Shown here piece by piece: positions 1-12,700 of a stretch of 64,000 bases of DNA (within the stretch, counting starts at the first letter, position 1; the number at the start of each line of letters is the position of its first letter). Position numbers and translations under genes: made by a program. Source of the DNA: Lanius collurio (taxonomy: Eukaryota > Chordata > Aves > Passeriformes > Laniidae). Below the pieces are notes generated by a model. The model was given only the letters and a program-made list of their open reading frames with translations, did no database searches and was not told where the DNA came from. The stretch is from assembly GCA_020086605.1 (NCBI GenBank), contig JACBWW010000040.1, positions 6,921,495-6,985,494 on the forward strand, in the 5' to 3' direction.

Positions 1-3000
1 GAACGTAACGTTTAGTCAAGAAAAGAGAGTTTAGGTTAAATAGATGGCAATACAAACCCAAGACAGCCGAGGAGAGGACAAGGGGAAAGCAAAGACTCTA
101 CTGCCGGTGGCAGGACCCTTCATCTGTAACTTTCAGGAACAAGTGACCCTTATTTCACCCTCTGTGCATCATTTCCCAGGTCCAAAAGGTCTCTGTGAGC
201 CTGACTGTGCCCGTGTGTTCAGAGCCAGCTCCGGGCACGGCAGCGGGACACGCCCGGCAGGGACGGGGTTAACAGCGTCCCCAAAGGAGGGGAAGGGGGC
301 ACTGCCTTGCGGGGCCAGAGGTGGATGCTGCCGGGAGGAAATTGCTGCAGCTCCACCGAGATCACGAGTGACCTTTCCTCTTGGAGAGAGGTGAAGTAAA
401 CAACACTTATCTCGGATTTAGTGCAGTTGAGACAAGCAGCGCTTTATCTCGGTGCCGCGGCCCGAGGAGCGGGGAAGCACAGGGATGATTTTCCTGTTGT
501 TACCGTGTCAGCCATCTCTTAGCCCAGTCTCGAGTTCAGCTGAAACGTCTCCTCATGGAAAGACTTTGGCCGGAGCAGTAGGTTACAGGCTTGCACAACG
601 TGCCATAATCCCCTTCGTGCAGTTCAACCTTCCGCAAAGGCACTCTGAGCTCTCCGTACTGGGCTGGTATTTTTACTCTGTGAAGTTTCCACATCCTCCA
701 CACGGTTTCCTTTTGGAAGGTATCAGGGGACATGCAATCCCCGTTCTTTCTATTTTGGACTTTTTTCCATCCGTAGACATAAATCCTTCCCTTTCCCTCT
801 CTAGGCAGTTGGAGATTCTGGCAGAAGGAAAACTGACAGGGTTTTTTGACAGTGGATTTCTCCTGTCTACCATTTTTACTGTAAATTTTACTCTTTTTTT
901 TCACTTTTACTATAAGAATGACATCTGACTGCCTCAGATGCTTCAGTGGGTGGAATTTTTCCATCAGGTTTTTCCTAAATAAAACTCCACAGGCCAAGGG
1001 ACAGTGAGAAACCCTTTAGGTGCCAAATGAGAGGGCTAGGGGAGATCCTCAGTGAGGGAAAAATGGACAAGGCACCTTTGCTTCCATAAACTCAGGGGAA
1101 CTCCAAACCTTTGCAGAAGCTGATCTGTGGAAAGCAGGCTCTGAGACCAGGACCTAGAGAAAATCAGGCATTTAGCAGAAATCCAGCACCTGCCATGTGG
1201 TTTGAGTCTGAAGCAGAGCTTTGCAGGAGCAGGGCTCCATGCCTGCATGCCCTATAGGAATACTGCTAGGAAAATCACCCATCACACACAGATCCCACTG
1301 GAAAAGTCTTTTCCACATGCTTAGTCATTTCAGGGCAGAGAGAGGCAGGGCCTCGCAGCACACTGGCACGGCACCAGAGCTCTGTCAAGCCCCTGCAGCT
1401 AAGCCAGGAAGCACCAAGTGAGCTGATTCCAATGCAGGAATAAGAAGCTCGAGTGCCTTAATGGATGTGTTGGACCAAGGATATGCAAGAAGACATAAAA
1501 CCAACTTTCTAAACACAATTTGAGGCATTTGCTTTGAAGGACAGAAAGTCAGTTCTGGCATTCCTCGCTAAGGAAGCCATTATCTCACCTGTAGGCTGGC
1601 CAGGAGGCAAGTCTGCTGTATTTACTTTTCCCCCACCTTTTTTTCCTGGCCTCAGCATGAAGCATTATATTGACACGAGTCAGCGGAGAAGTTCCGTAAT
1701 TTAATCTCTGCCATTAAAATTTCAGACTCCCCAGGAAAAGCAACCCTGCCTGTTCATCAGGTCCAGTGAAAATCAGGTGGCAGCCGGTGTCACCTTTCCA
1801 CAAACTCCCCGGAGCCCGCAGCACCAGCCCGCTTCCCAGGATGGGGAGGGGAAGGAAGGGCTGAGCCATGCAATTCAGGGACAGCGTGCTGGCCCGTGGT
1901 GCAAATGCATATTAATAATTCAGGCCATTCTATTTTGGACTGGGAGCACACCACCCCTCACCTGTACTGCTTGAGGCAGTGACTGAAATAGAAACTCCAA
2001 TAGGTGCAGCACAGAGGGCAGTGCCAGCAGCCTGGCAAGGCTGTGCCAGCAGCCTGGCAGGGCGGGCGCTGCGCGGACAGCCTTTGCAAGGTCAGCACTT
2101 CCCTCTAGTCAGGGGAGTCTTGGCTGGGCTATGACACCCCAGAAATCTGCCCCAGACTGGTGGGATGCTGGTCTTCCTCCCATGGACCCAGGAGGGCAGG
2201 CAGGCTCCTGCACAAGGAGGGATTTTCCTAAGGAATACCAAGTCCCTGCTCGGCACTGCCGTGCCTGGGCTGGTGGGGTCACCTGGCCCAGGACACTGCA
2301 CAGTGTGGGGACCTTCAGCAGTCCAGTTCTGCCATAAGTGATTGCTGCTTTGTCCCCTGACGTGACTGCTTTGTACAGATTTTACCTCAGATCCTGAAAG
2401 CTGAATGACCAAATCTCTTTCAGGAAATTATTCTGCCTTAAGCACCAGCTTTCGGAAATGCATCATCTGACTTTCTGGGAAACGTTATATTGTTAGAAAA
2501 CACAAGGATCACAAGCTTTTCTCCTGCACAGGCTGAAGTCACTGCTGCAGGTTTACTGGCATCTCTGGCTTGTGCTACCCTTATGTCAGCTCCTAAGGGA
2601 ATAATTTGAAAAACTGTATTTGGTGATATTTGAAATAAAAGGGAGAGCAAGGACTGTCCTAGAGCACTGTGATTCCAGGCATGGCATCTCTATTCCCTGG
2701 AGCTTTCCACAGGGAGAATTTCTGGCACGCCTCAAACCAGTGAGTGCCCAAAGCTATGCGGTTTGGTGCTAAGCAGCACAACACTCCCCTGGTTATCACA
2801 GGAGTTATCAGACATCAGAGCAGAGGTATCATTACAATTCCTGAATCTGCAATGGTTCTTTTTTTGTCAAAGCACAACACGAGAAAAACACGGAACAATC
2901 CGAAACCACCAGAAGAGACAAACTGGAAGTTGTTTGCTTTGTGAATCAATTAAAATAAAAGGGAAAGGGAAAAAAATAAACGAAAGCAAGGCGAGACTTT

Positions 3001-4138
3001 GGCCATGTTTTTCCTCAGCCAACTGCATAAATCGATTTGTGGCAATGGAAGGGGACAGCCAGAACAGCCCAATTCATTCTTCTTAGGAAGCTGCTGATGC
3101 TCAAATTGCACCACGTGACCCAAAACTTTAGACAATCGCTGCAGAACGATAACTGCTCCAGAAGGAGATGGTGTGATGGGAAGAACAGGCAGTAGGAATT
3201 ACCGTAAGCCTGAGCCGGGCCCCAGGGCGAGGGACAGCAGTGAATTTTCTGTGGCTGACTCCAAGGCCTTTCCGTGAGAGAAAAGGGATTAAATCAGTTT
3301 TTTCGTTTGCAGCATTGTTCCTCATTGCTATCCATCTCCCTCACTCCAGCAAGTGACCTCTTACTCCTCGGCACGGGGTTTGGGCTGGCTGCGCCCCTTC
3401 CAGAATCCAGCTGTGCTGCAGAGGGGGAAGCTGCACCTGGCTCACCAGCCCCCTCCTGCACAGCCCCCAATGCCTGCTTCTTTTATTTATCTGTTTATTT
3501 CTCCGCTGTGACCTCCGCCCAGAGCCTTTCCCTGCGTGCACGTGGCCATCCCAGGGGTGGAGGAGCTGGGACCGTCCCTTCCCCAAGGGGGTGTGTTCAG
3601 GGCTTGTCGACCTCTTGCTCTGGTGACCTCAAGGCCTCCGCAGCAGAAACGATCCCTACGAGGGCTCAGAGGAAGCAAGATGTGGCAGTGGCGTGTTTTC
3701 TGCTCCTAACAACAGTAATTCTTGTGATGTTTTATTTTCTACGCTGATTCATGGCTGAACAAATAATTTCTATGTGATGTGTAAGCTGATTTTTAAGTAA
3801 TTTTGTTAAAAACTGAGGAGTATATACGCAAGTCATTTCCCTGACACACATTCTTTTCTTTCTTAGGACAGCAGCCTGCTTTGAAACTTTAACTAGAGTT
3901 TACTGTTTTACCCAGGAATTTTACCGAGAGCGTCTAAGGGCCTTTGACCAAAACCCTGCTGGCTTCTGGTCCAGGGATGGGTCGTGCTTTTGCTGTGTAA
4001 CTATGAGCCTGCTCTGTCTTTTACCTTCCCTGTGTGTAAAGACAGCCCTTACTATTTATACTTACAGTGCAAGCAGGTATTCAGAACCTGAATGTTTTCC
4101 CATGGAGATTTGCACAGATTAGCGGGGAGAATTTTTCC
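1..4138. other. Upstream intergenic DNA, no supported gene
   Basis: Open frames of 60-160 codons occur on both strands. None has a recognisable domain, a consistent set of splice sites or protein-like conservation that I can identify. Minor structure: a 23-bp tandem duplication of gtgccagcagcctggca at 2021-2063. The block 200-500 is moderately GC-rich. Confidence 0.6.
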
Positions 4139-4346
4139 CCTGGGAGGGTGGGCAGGCCCTGGCACAGGGTGCCCAGAGCAGCTGTGGCTGCCCCTGAATC
4201 CCTGGCAGTGCCCAAGGCCAGGTTGGACATTGGGGCTGGGAGCAGCCTGGGGCAGTGGGAGATGTCCCTGCCCGTGGCAGGGGTGGCACTGGATGGGCTT
4301 TGGGATCCCTCCCAACCCAAATCTGTGGTTCTGTGATTCCGTGACA
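4139..4346 (+). mobile_element. CR1 LINE, 3' end fragment
   Basis: The stretch reads like the 3' end of an avian CR1 non-LTR retrotransposon: a summary-like GC-rich body, then a block ending in tccctcccaaccca, then a tail of imperfect octamer-like units (gttctgtgattccgtga). CR1 copies are usually 5'-truncated, as here, and end in such a tail instead of poly(A). It lies about 100-300 bp upstream of the CpG-rich promoter of RALGAPA2. No open reading frame of the element remains. Confidence 0.85.
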
Positions 4347-4450
4347 AAGCAAGAGCCTCCCCAGGAGCCAGCTCCCCACATCCCAGCTGCCCTGTCCAGG
4401 GCATCCCCGCGGCTCTCCCGGCATATTCTCCGGTTCGCCTCTCGGGGGTC

Positions 4451-4550
4451 CCCGGAGGTTCGGGGGGTCCCGGGGCTGGCACTGCCGGGGCCGGGGGATC
4501 CCGGGAGGTTCGGGGGGTCCCGGGGCTGGCACTGCCGGGGGCGGGCTCCC
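4451..4550. repeat. Tandem duplication, 50-bp unit, in the promoter
   Basis: Two adjacent copies with period 50 share gaggttcggggggtcccggg and ggctggcactgccgggg, differing at a few bases. The array ends about 10 bp before the CRE and about 155 bp before the ATG. It is therefore in the proximal promoter. Confidence 0.85.
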
Positions 4551-4561
4551 GGCTGCAGCGG

Positions 4562-4569
4562 TGACGTCA
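4562..4569. promoter_or_regulatory. Consensus cAMP response element (TGACGTCA)
   Basis: A perfect palindromic CRE lies 136 bp upstream of the start codon within the CpG island, immediately followed by an Sp1-type GC box (ggggcgggc, 4576-4584). CREB/ATF proteins bind this site in many TATA-less promoters. Occupancy here is inferred. Confidence 0.7.
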
Positions 4570-4704
4570 GAGCGCGGGGCGGGCGGTGCCGCAGTTCCCG
4601 GCGCGCTCCGCGCAGCGGCGGCGCAGAGCGGGGACGGGAGCGGCGTGCGCGGGTCTCTCCCGGCGCGGCTCCATCCCCGCAGCCCTGCCCGCCGCTCCGC
4701 CGGG

Positions 4705-4810
4705 ATGTTCTCCAGGAGGAGCCACGCCGATGTCAGGAAGTCGACGCAGAAGGCGCTGGACCCCAAGCGGGACGTGCTGACCCGCCTGAAGCACCTCCGG
4801 GCGCTGCTGG
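4705..4810 (+). CDS. RALGAPA2: RALGAPA2 exon 1 (coding part), residues 1-35
   Basis: It encodes [16 protein letters not shown] through LRALL, the conserved N-terminus of RalGAP alpha subunits. The ATG at 4705 was chosen because protein similarity begins there. The frame stays open upstream to an ATG at 4561, but that part is CpG-island sequence. The exon ends in phase 1 before donor gtgagc. Confidence 0.95.
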
Positions 4811-6712
4811 GTGAGCGGGGGGGGGGTCGCGGCGGGTGGGCGCGGGGGGACCCGGCGGGACCCGGCCTTGGGGCACGGAGCCACCTCGTGAGGTGCCCGG
4901 GCGGAGCTGCGGGTGGGTCCGTGGGCGCTGCTCGCCCCCGCCGCGGTGTCCGGGCGAGGCAGCGGTGAACGCGGGGGATAACAGCTCTCCGCGCTGGGGA
5001 CTGAGAGCCTCTCCCGCACGGGGATGCCCCGGCTCCCGAGCAGCTCGGGGGGCTCCCCGGGCTCCGTGCCTTGCAGAGGCAGCGGTGCGTGTCCTTCTCG
5101 AGGGCTGCGGCAGAAAGTTTGGGGGAGCGCGGTGCCCTGGGAAAGTGGCGTTCGCCGGTGTCGCGGTGCTCGGGCGCGGTGGGCTGGGGGCGACACCGCG
5201 GGGAAGCTCACATCCCCGGTCTGCCTCGGAAACGCGCTCGCAGAAACCCTGCTCTTGTCGGTAACGTCGGTTCGGGGCTCTTTGTTGGTGGTTTAAACTC
5301 TTAAGAGAAGACACGGTGTGGTGTTTTGTGGTGACTCCGTGTTTGGGGCACGGTTGGACATGTCTAGGGGCGCCTTGTAGGTGAAGCCTTTCACCCTCGT
5401 GGCTTTGGAAAGCCGTTGATGAGTTCCAGCTGCGATCCCTTTGGAGATGAGGGAGCCGCTGATGTGTTTCAGCTGGGGGCCGTTGTTCGGCAGGGTCTAA
5501 AAGGCAGCAGGAGCGGGCTCTGCTGAGGGGAGGCGGTTGGCTCCCAGGTGATGCCAGTTTGTTCCCGGTGCGAGGCATTGGCGCTGATGTGCCGCAGCTG
5601 TTCCTTGTTGTCTGCGGCGCTTCGGGAGCTGATTTGGGGCAGCTGGTCAGTGGACACGGTGCCACTTGGTGTTACGCTGTGGCGTTTGGTGACTCTTTAA
5701 TTCAAAGGTGCTCGTGGGCGCTGCTTTAAGGTGGAGGTTGTTGCAGAGCCGCGGCGCTGGCTGGGGCTGTGCGGTGTCCAGCTGCCAGGCTGGTCAGTGC
5801 GGGCGCTGTCCGAGCAGCTCTGGGTGCGTGCCCCGGATAGCTGCTCTTTGCAATGCCAGGGTCAGCGCCTGAGGTAGCGTTGGGAGTGGCTTTTGGAAGA
5901 TGCTGTCTTGATAGATACTCTTACCAGTGTGTCTTCCGTGGTACTGTTCAGCACGGAAAATGAAGCACCACGTGGGAGGAACCCTTCCGGTATTTAAGAA
6001 AAGCAAAGTTTTTTTATAAATGCTCAAAAGTAGTTGGATTTTTTTTTTCTTCCTTATTCCCTGATGTCTCTCACCTTGCCCTGGCCAGGGGTAGGAATAT
6101 GTGTGTGTTATTCCAACTGCTTCACTCGGGCCAGAGTGCCCCGTGTTCCCCAAATAGCTGCTCCTGCTCTTGTGTTTCCTTAGGGGATGCCAGCTCCTCT
6201 TCCTTTGTAAGTTTTAAGTCACAGGAATGTAATTGTAAACAAAACGTCAGTTACTCTCTGTGATCCCACTGGTGCAGGAGGATACAGATCAGAGGGAAGA
6301 TGATGTTAGGGGAGGGATGAGCTAAAGTAATGTGTATTTCCATAAACAAAGGCTCGTGTGAGCTTTGGATTGCTTCAGGTACCTTAGCAGCAGGTGTGTT
6401 AAGTTTGTCCAGTGCCCAGACTGAAAGAAAAGATTCCACCTAAGTTGGTGTTTCTTATAACATCTCTCAGGCCTCAAATGGCCTTTAGGATCTGAGCTCC
6501 TGCTCTGTGGGGTGCTCTGGCCGCATGGCAGGACAAAACACCACCCAGAACAACAACAGGACTTAAAAGTGGATGTTCATTTGTGTTTGAGAAATGACCA
6601 GAACGTTTTCCTCCTTTTTCTGTTGCTGTGGAGATGTACTTGGGGACAGAACTTCTGTAAAGTTAGTCCTTCTCTAAATACAGCTTGTGGAAGTGCCAGC
6701 AGTAGTGTGGCG

Positions 6713-6764
<52 letters not shown>

Positions 6765-9700
6765 AAGATAGATTTAAAAAAGTAATGGTCTGATAGCCAG
6801 TGGTGGGGATGTACAGATTTGTCTCTTCCCCATGGACTGGCCATAAATGAAAGCTCTGCTCTTTTCCAGAGTGGTTTCTGTGGGATTTCTGTAATATAAG
6901 AATGGATGGCTGCGCCTTAAGAATTGTTTCTGTGGCTATTCTTGGGTAAAAATATTCTTTTTTAATTGAAGCATGTCTTTCAACAGTGCTGTCTCCTTGT
7001 GCCCAGTTGGAATATTCAGGTGTCAGGAGTACTGCCGCTAACAGGTGTGGGATGCTGCTTTGTCCTGGGCTTTCAGTCTTTTCTCTCTTGAGCAGTGCAA
7101 TCCTTAATCTTTGTCTTTAAAAAATATCAGTTAGGAAAGCCCATGCTTTTCATGGAACTGCCTCCATCAGAAATGGGATAACAAAGGAGAGTTAGTGGGG
7201 TTTCAGTCCTGGCACTGCTTGGCCTTGCAGTTCTGTACAGCTGCAGGAGTGGTACTGGCTTGGTGGAAACTTTCATTTAGGGACACTCAAAAGGGGATGT
7301 GTGCAGACTTCCTGCTGAATTCAGAGCTGGTGTTGTTCCGTAGAGCTCGTGAGAAATCGGAGGTGTTGATGTTATTTTGGAAGTTGTTCTGGTTGGAGGG
7401 GTGCTTCAGTAACGGTCTGCTTCGTGCTGACATACTTTTTCTGAAGATAAGTAAGGATTGCACTGTATTTCTGGGGTGAGGCTGTTCATAAAAGTTTATC
7501 ATTAACCAGGGTGTGGCTGTGAAATTCTCTTGATCTCCTTTAATTTTTCAAGTACTTGAGGATTAAGGGAGCTTTGAAAAAGTAGCATAAAGTCAAGTGA
7601 CTTGGGAAGTTCATGGAATTAAGGGATGATTTCTAACAGTGATAAGGTTTGGGGCTTAACCGGAGAGTAAAAGGCAAGGCTATGTGCTAAGGACAGGTTT
7701 ATTGTCCCCTCTCGATTCTTTTTTTTTAATATGAGGAAGAGCAATGAGAGTTCAGCAGTAGACTCAGGCCCTGGCTGAGTGGTACCCGAGTAGTTTGTTG
7801 CTCCAGATTTTAAATTTAATAGTAAGGCAAGTCCGTGGCTGACAGTTACCCAGGGAGCCAAGGCGTCCTGTTTGTGTACAAGAAGGAGGGTGTGACTCTT
7901 TGAACGTCTCACTCTTCCCTCAGTGTTGCTGCAGCAGCTGCTGCTGCTGCTGTCAGGTGTTAACCAGAGCTGTGAGCTTGTCCTGTTGGGGAATGGGGTG
8001 AGTGAATGGCCTTTGGGGTGCCTGCATGCAGCTGTAGTAACCTGAGAGCTGCGGGTGAGTAAATACAAGAATGAACCCGAATTCCTGCAGTTCAGCCCCA
8101 AGCTTGCTGCCTCGGGTGCCTGTAAATACTCCTTCAGCTGATGCATTTCCCCAAAGTCAGGGGTTTTTATCTTGTCATCTCAAGGGATAAATAGTGCAGG
8201 AAACTTCCCCTGATGTTTTCCATTTGAGCAGCAGGTGTGAGCCGTGTCCTGCTACAAGTGAAACACATCTGTAAGAAAGGGCTATGGGGATGCAGCTCTC
8301 ACACCAGACTCACCCGTGAGTCACCGCTGAGATGCCACATTTAGAAAAAAGGAGAATTTGCTTTCCTGGTGAGGCAGTTCCTTTCTCCTCCCTTCGCAAT
8401 TTAGAGGGAAAGTTTCCTTTTTGTTTAGATTTTAATGACCTCATTCCCTCATATGAAATCCCTGTAAATGAAAGCCTTGTTTTCCCCTGGAGTTGTGTTT
8501 AACAGGACGCATTCATGGAGAGGAATAATTGTGCTTGGCTTGCAAATTCAGGACCAGTAGTTTGTAGGAAACAAATATCATGTTAAGGAGTTTCCCTGCA
8601 CTAATTGTTTCCATAGTGCAAGCAGCCAAGCAAAGCCTTACTACTGGAAAGGTATTAATTTAAATAAAAATCAGCTTGTCCAGGGCTAAAATTATTCTGT
8701 CTTCTGTAGTCATGGCATGTTATTGAGCCTTCTTGAGCTGGAATCAGCTTTATTTTGGGTAAAGAAAGGGTTTCTTGCAAGGTGAGGCTTCAGTGAGCAG
8801 ACTTGATGTTAATTTCTGCCCTCCATCCTCTTCCGGGTGAAATCACCTAACTTGCCTTGACCAAATCAGTTGCAGTAAAGACCAAAGGGAGGAAATTAAT
8901 GTGTATTTGGCAGTTGTCAGGCTTAGAAAACATTGGACCTTTTTCTTTGTAGAAAAGAAACTTATTTCAAATCTCAGACCTAAGTTAGCACTTAGGAAAG
9001 TGAGACACGCCTGGGTTGCCGTTATTCTAAGAAATGAATTGGGGATGTGCTGTTTTCTGGTTTGGTCTGCTTGCCAGATGAATGTAGGAACTGAATTTGC
9101 ATCTGAAAAAATCTTTGCTGGTTTTTTTCTCCAGCAGTACCTGCTTGTTTTGAGGGTACAGAGGCCATTTGGTTACACAGCTAAGAATCACCTCTTTTTT
9201 TTAGTTTTTCTTGGGTTTTTTTTTTTTTTCTTTTTTTTCTTTTTTTCTTTTTTTTCTTTTTTTTCTTTTTTTTCTTTTTTTTCTTTTTTTTCTTTTTTTT
9301 CTTTTTTTCTTTTTTTTCTTTTTTTTTCTTTTTTTTCTTTTTTTTCTTTTTTTTTTTCTTTTTTTTCTTTTTTTTCTTTTTTTTTTTCTTTTTTTTTTCT
9401 TTTTTTTTCCTACTAGAAAGCAAATGAACCAAAGCCCCACTGCAGAGGCTCATAAATTCAGTGAAATTCCTCTTCACTTGCAAGGATGGACCCACAGTTT
9501 AGTACAGAATACTCAGTGGAGTCACTGAAATAGTTTTGTATTGCATTTATTTAGTTCTCTAATGCTAAATTTGCAGAATGCCTGAAATTCTTGTCTTTCT
9601 GCTCTTGTGTAATTGCTCTGTTTATTCTTCTTTTCAGATATTGTGGATGGCAGTGACCTGAAGCAATTTTTTGACAACAATTACTCTCAAATTTATTTTA

Positions 9701-12700
9701 TATTCTACGAAAACTTCATAACACTGGAGAATAGCTTGAAACAAAAAGGTAAGTTTTAGAGCTTTTCCAGCAGCTGTTTCTGGTGCTCCAGAGCACTCCA
9801 TTAGAACCTGCCTGATGATTGTGTAGTCCTCATTAACCTGTATTTACATGAATAGCTTCGTGCAGTGCTGTGCTGGTATTAATCATTTTAGTTCCACGGC
9901 AGCAGGAGAGACAAGCGCGGGAAGTCGCTCTCTGGGATGAGAGCAGCAGCTGGTCAGATTTGTGAGTTCATTTCAGCATTTGCACCCGTGTCCTCTCGCC
10001 TTGCTCTGGGCTCCTGCAGCTCCCTCTGCTCACCCGAGACACGGCCGGAGCAGAGAGGCTCCACAGCCGGGCACAGCTCGCTCTTGGGGTAGTAAACAGA
10101 GATGAAAAGTAAACTGAGTGTGGCATCTTTGACTTCAGCTGGACAGCAGCAGGCTTCTTTTGCTGGCTTTTATTGGATGTTTCTGGTAAGCAGTGTTGTT
10201 TTGTGTCTTGCAGGGAATAAATCACAAAGGGAGGAGCTGGACTCCATTCTCTTTCTTTTCGAGGTAAGTTTTCCATACCGTGCAAACGAATTTGTATTTT
10301 AAACCTTGTTGTCATTCTGTGCCTTCTGAGAGCTTTGCAGTGAGGGGTGGAACCAGGTGTGAGTCACAGTGGCACGAGGTGAAAGGGACTTGGAGCTTTG
10401 GTACAGCAGTTTTATCATGTGGGGAGAGTGCTGGTCAGATGGATGTGCTGAGTAAAGAGGTGTTATCAGAATGCCTTGGAAAACCAGCAGGAACCCCTCT
10501 GTCCTGAGGACCTGGGGGTTGATCCTCAGTGAGATCAAGCCAGGGGTTTCAGTAGACTTTGGGAACAAGGGATCAGGAGCTGCATTGACTCTGTTAGGCT
10601 AAAGCCCTAACAGGGTCTGCTTTCTGCTGTTTCTTTTCTGTTTTAATCGAACAAGGGTTTGCTTCTGTGGTTTATGGAGGGTCAGCTCAGAACAGCAGCA
10701 CCAATCTCCTCCTCTCTGTCTGTGTGAGGTTCGGTGCTGTGTTTATTTTGAATGCACCACAGCAGGAGGCATCTGTTATGATTGCAGAGTTTGGTCTTGC
10801 AGCACAAGGGAAGTGAGAGCATAGGAGTTGTCAGCTACTGCACATCAGTTTGATCTGTGTGAAATGCTAATTTGCTAATTTTTGGGTGTTTTTTTTTAAT
10901 GCAGCATAACATCTTTCACTTCCAGAAGCTTATCAGTCCCTCCTCCCCAGCCATCAGAGCATTGGCAGTGTCTGGGGAGGAAATGTTACCTAGTTAACTT
11001 TTGCATAATCAAATTAGGATTGCTTTAATTTAAACGAGAATATTCTGGGATAGATCATTTTCCAAGGTACCTCTTTGATTGGAGTTGCTGCCTAAATGTA
11101 TTTGGATGTGAGAAAGTATCGCGGGACCAGATGAAAGCCTGATACATAAAAATGTTCTTATAATACACACTGAAGTTCTTAGCATAGGCTCTGCCTGTCT
11201 CTAGTCAGAAAGCACAGGCACCTTTATTTATAATTTTTTGACAATTATTAGGTAAATAATTGGCCAGATTTATCTCTTAAGGTTGAACACACGCTTATCA
11301 TCTACTGGTTTTTTTTTTCCATTTCTCTTTTATTTCTTTCTTTGTTATTCCAACTACTAACGTTTTACTTGAGTATTGCATCACAGAAATCTAATGTTTT
11401 TTATATTTGGGGGTTTTTTGATAGGAAAAAAACCCTCAGACTTTCAATGGGACTCTAAAAATCAAAGTTAAAACAAAGGTTTATTGTTCTCAACTCCTCC
11501 ACTCCTTCCAAAAGACCCCCAAACCCTCAGAAGTGTGTGGCTCCATGGTTTTGCAATAATGAGTAGTTTGTAGTCAGAATGGTATTTGTGAAGACAAGAA
11601 GAATGATGCTGTTTAGCCTAATGTGCCTGTAGTGGGAAAAACAGCCATGAAAACTATGATGTGGAATCCTGGACTTTTGTGATCTCCAGTTCTCACTTTG
11701 ATGTCTCTCTTTTCCTCTTCTCCCTCATTCCCCCTCTATGAGACTTCATTTTCACACTGAAATCTGAGCTGTGCTTTCTGCTCCTTATGGCATTAGTACA
11801 GGTCTGCTGTGGGGTTCTGCCCGAGGCAGTGTCAAAGAACAGGAGCTCATAAATCTGCCAGGACTGTCTGAGGCAGGAGAAACTCTTCCTCCTCCTTCTC
11901 GGTCCCCAGCCCAGCAGAGAAGGAGGAGAACAACCTGAGAGCCTCAGGACAGGGAAACAGAAATGCCAGGTGATGAAACATTCATACTCTAAGCCATAGG
12001 AAACAGAACTAATTGATTGTTAAGCTTTCCATATTTAATCTGATGTCAGTGTGAGCCAGGGGGCTGCTGCATTTGCTTCTAATTAGCTAAATAGGTAGTT
12101 ACTTAGGATTAACAAATCCTGAGTCCTGGTGCTGAGGGTTAACAGCTTAAAAACCAATAAAAATATTTATGAGGGAATTGCCTTTCCTGGAGGTTTGGTG
12201 GGATTGTGCTGCTGTTGTGGAGTGACACCTAGTGTGTGTATTGGGCAACAAAGGCTTTTCCCAGAAATCCTCTGGAAACCAGCTTGGCTTGGTTGCAATT
12301 TGTGCAGGTTTTAATTTCACTCACCATCTACGCAGCTTGGCCACTCAGCAACAGCCCCCAACGGCGTTTTACTCAGAGAAGAAATGTCCACCAACAAGGA
12401 GGAGTGGGAAGGGTTAACTGTTACAACTAATGTTGCAGAATGCTTGCCTCTGACTCTGTAAGGTGCTTTGTCTTTTCCCAAGTAGACATTTGTGAAGTGA
12501 TACTGTGGCTGTGCTGTTATTTTGCCCTGTTTCAGCTAAAAGCCCAAAATTATATGACACAATTTTTTTTTTTTCTGCTGGGGCTGGTCTCTCTCTACTT
12601 GCAGTGCGTTTGCAGAACAGGTTGCTGTTGTTCCTTGTGTCCCTGTTCCCTGGGATTTGAGGGCAGCTCTGAGCCCTGTGTGTCACAGACCTCCCAGAAG

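Larger units (their letters stand above)
4430..5250. promoter_or_regulatory. CpG island promoter of RALGAPA2
   Basis: CpG dinucleotides are dense from about 4430 to 5250, in contrast with the CpG-poor flanks. The island covers the presumed transcription start, the 5' UTR, exon 1 and the start of intron 1. No TATA box is evident. GC boxes are present at 4536-4545 and 4576-4584. This fits a TATA-less housekeeping-type promoter. The transcription start cannot be placed exactly from sequence. Confidence 0.8.
4811..9637 (+). other. Intron 1 (4.8 kb)
   Basis: The first 400 bases continue the CpG island. The intron contains a T47 homopolymer, a short CTG repeat near 7927-7953 and a long C(T)n array ending about 230 bp before exon 2. 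Several antisense open frames at the 5' end are products of high GC content. No other gene was found. Confidence 0.85.

Noticed and set aside
3274..3747. 157-codon plus-strand open frame upstream of the promoter
   Set aside because: No recognisable similarity, no Kozak or splice support; length is expected by chance in GC-rich DNA.
4092..4814. 240-codon plus-strand open frame through the CR1 copy and promoter
   Set aside because: It reads a CR1 3' end and CpG-island sequence in a different frame from RALGAPA2 exon 1.
4567..5665. Antisense open frames of 214 and 310 codons over exon 1 and intron 1
   Set aside because: They arise from few stop codons in the CpG island; no domain, no splice logic, low-complexity Pro/Arg/Ala composition.
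7619..8146. 175-codon minus-strand open frame in intron 1
   Set aside because: Ser/Leu-rich, includes a CTG simple repeat, no known domain.
9181..9528. Long open frames encoding poly-Phe/Ser (plus) and poly-Lys (minus)
   Set aside because: They are translations of the C(T)8 simple repeat in intron 1.
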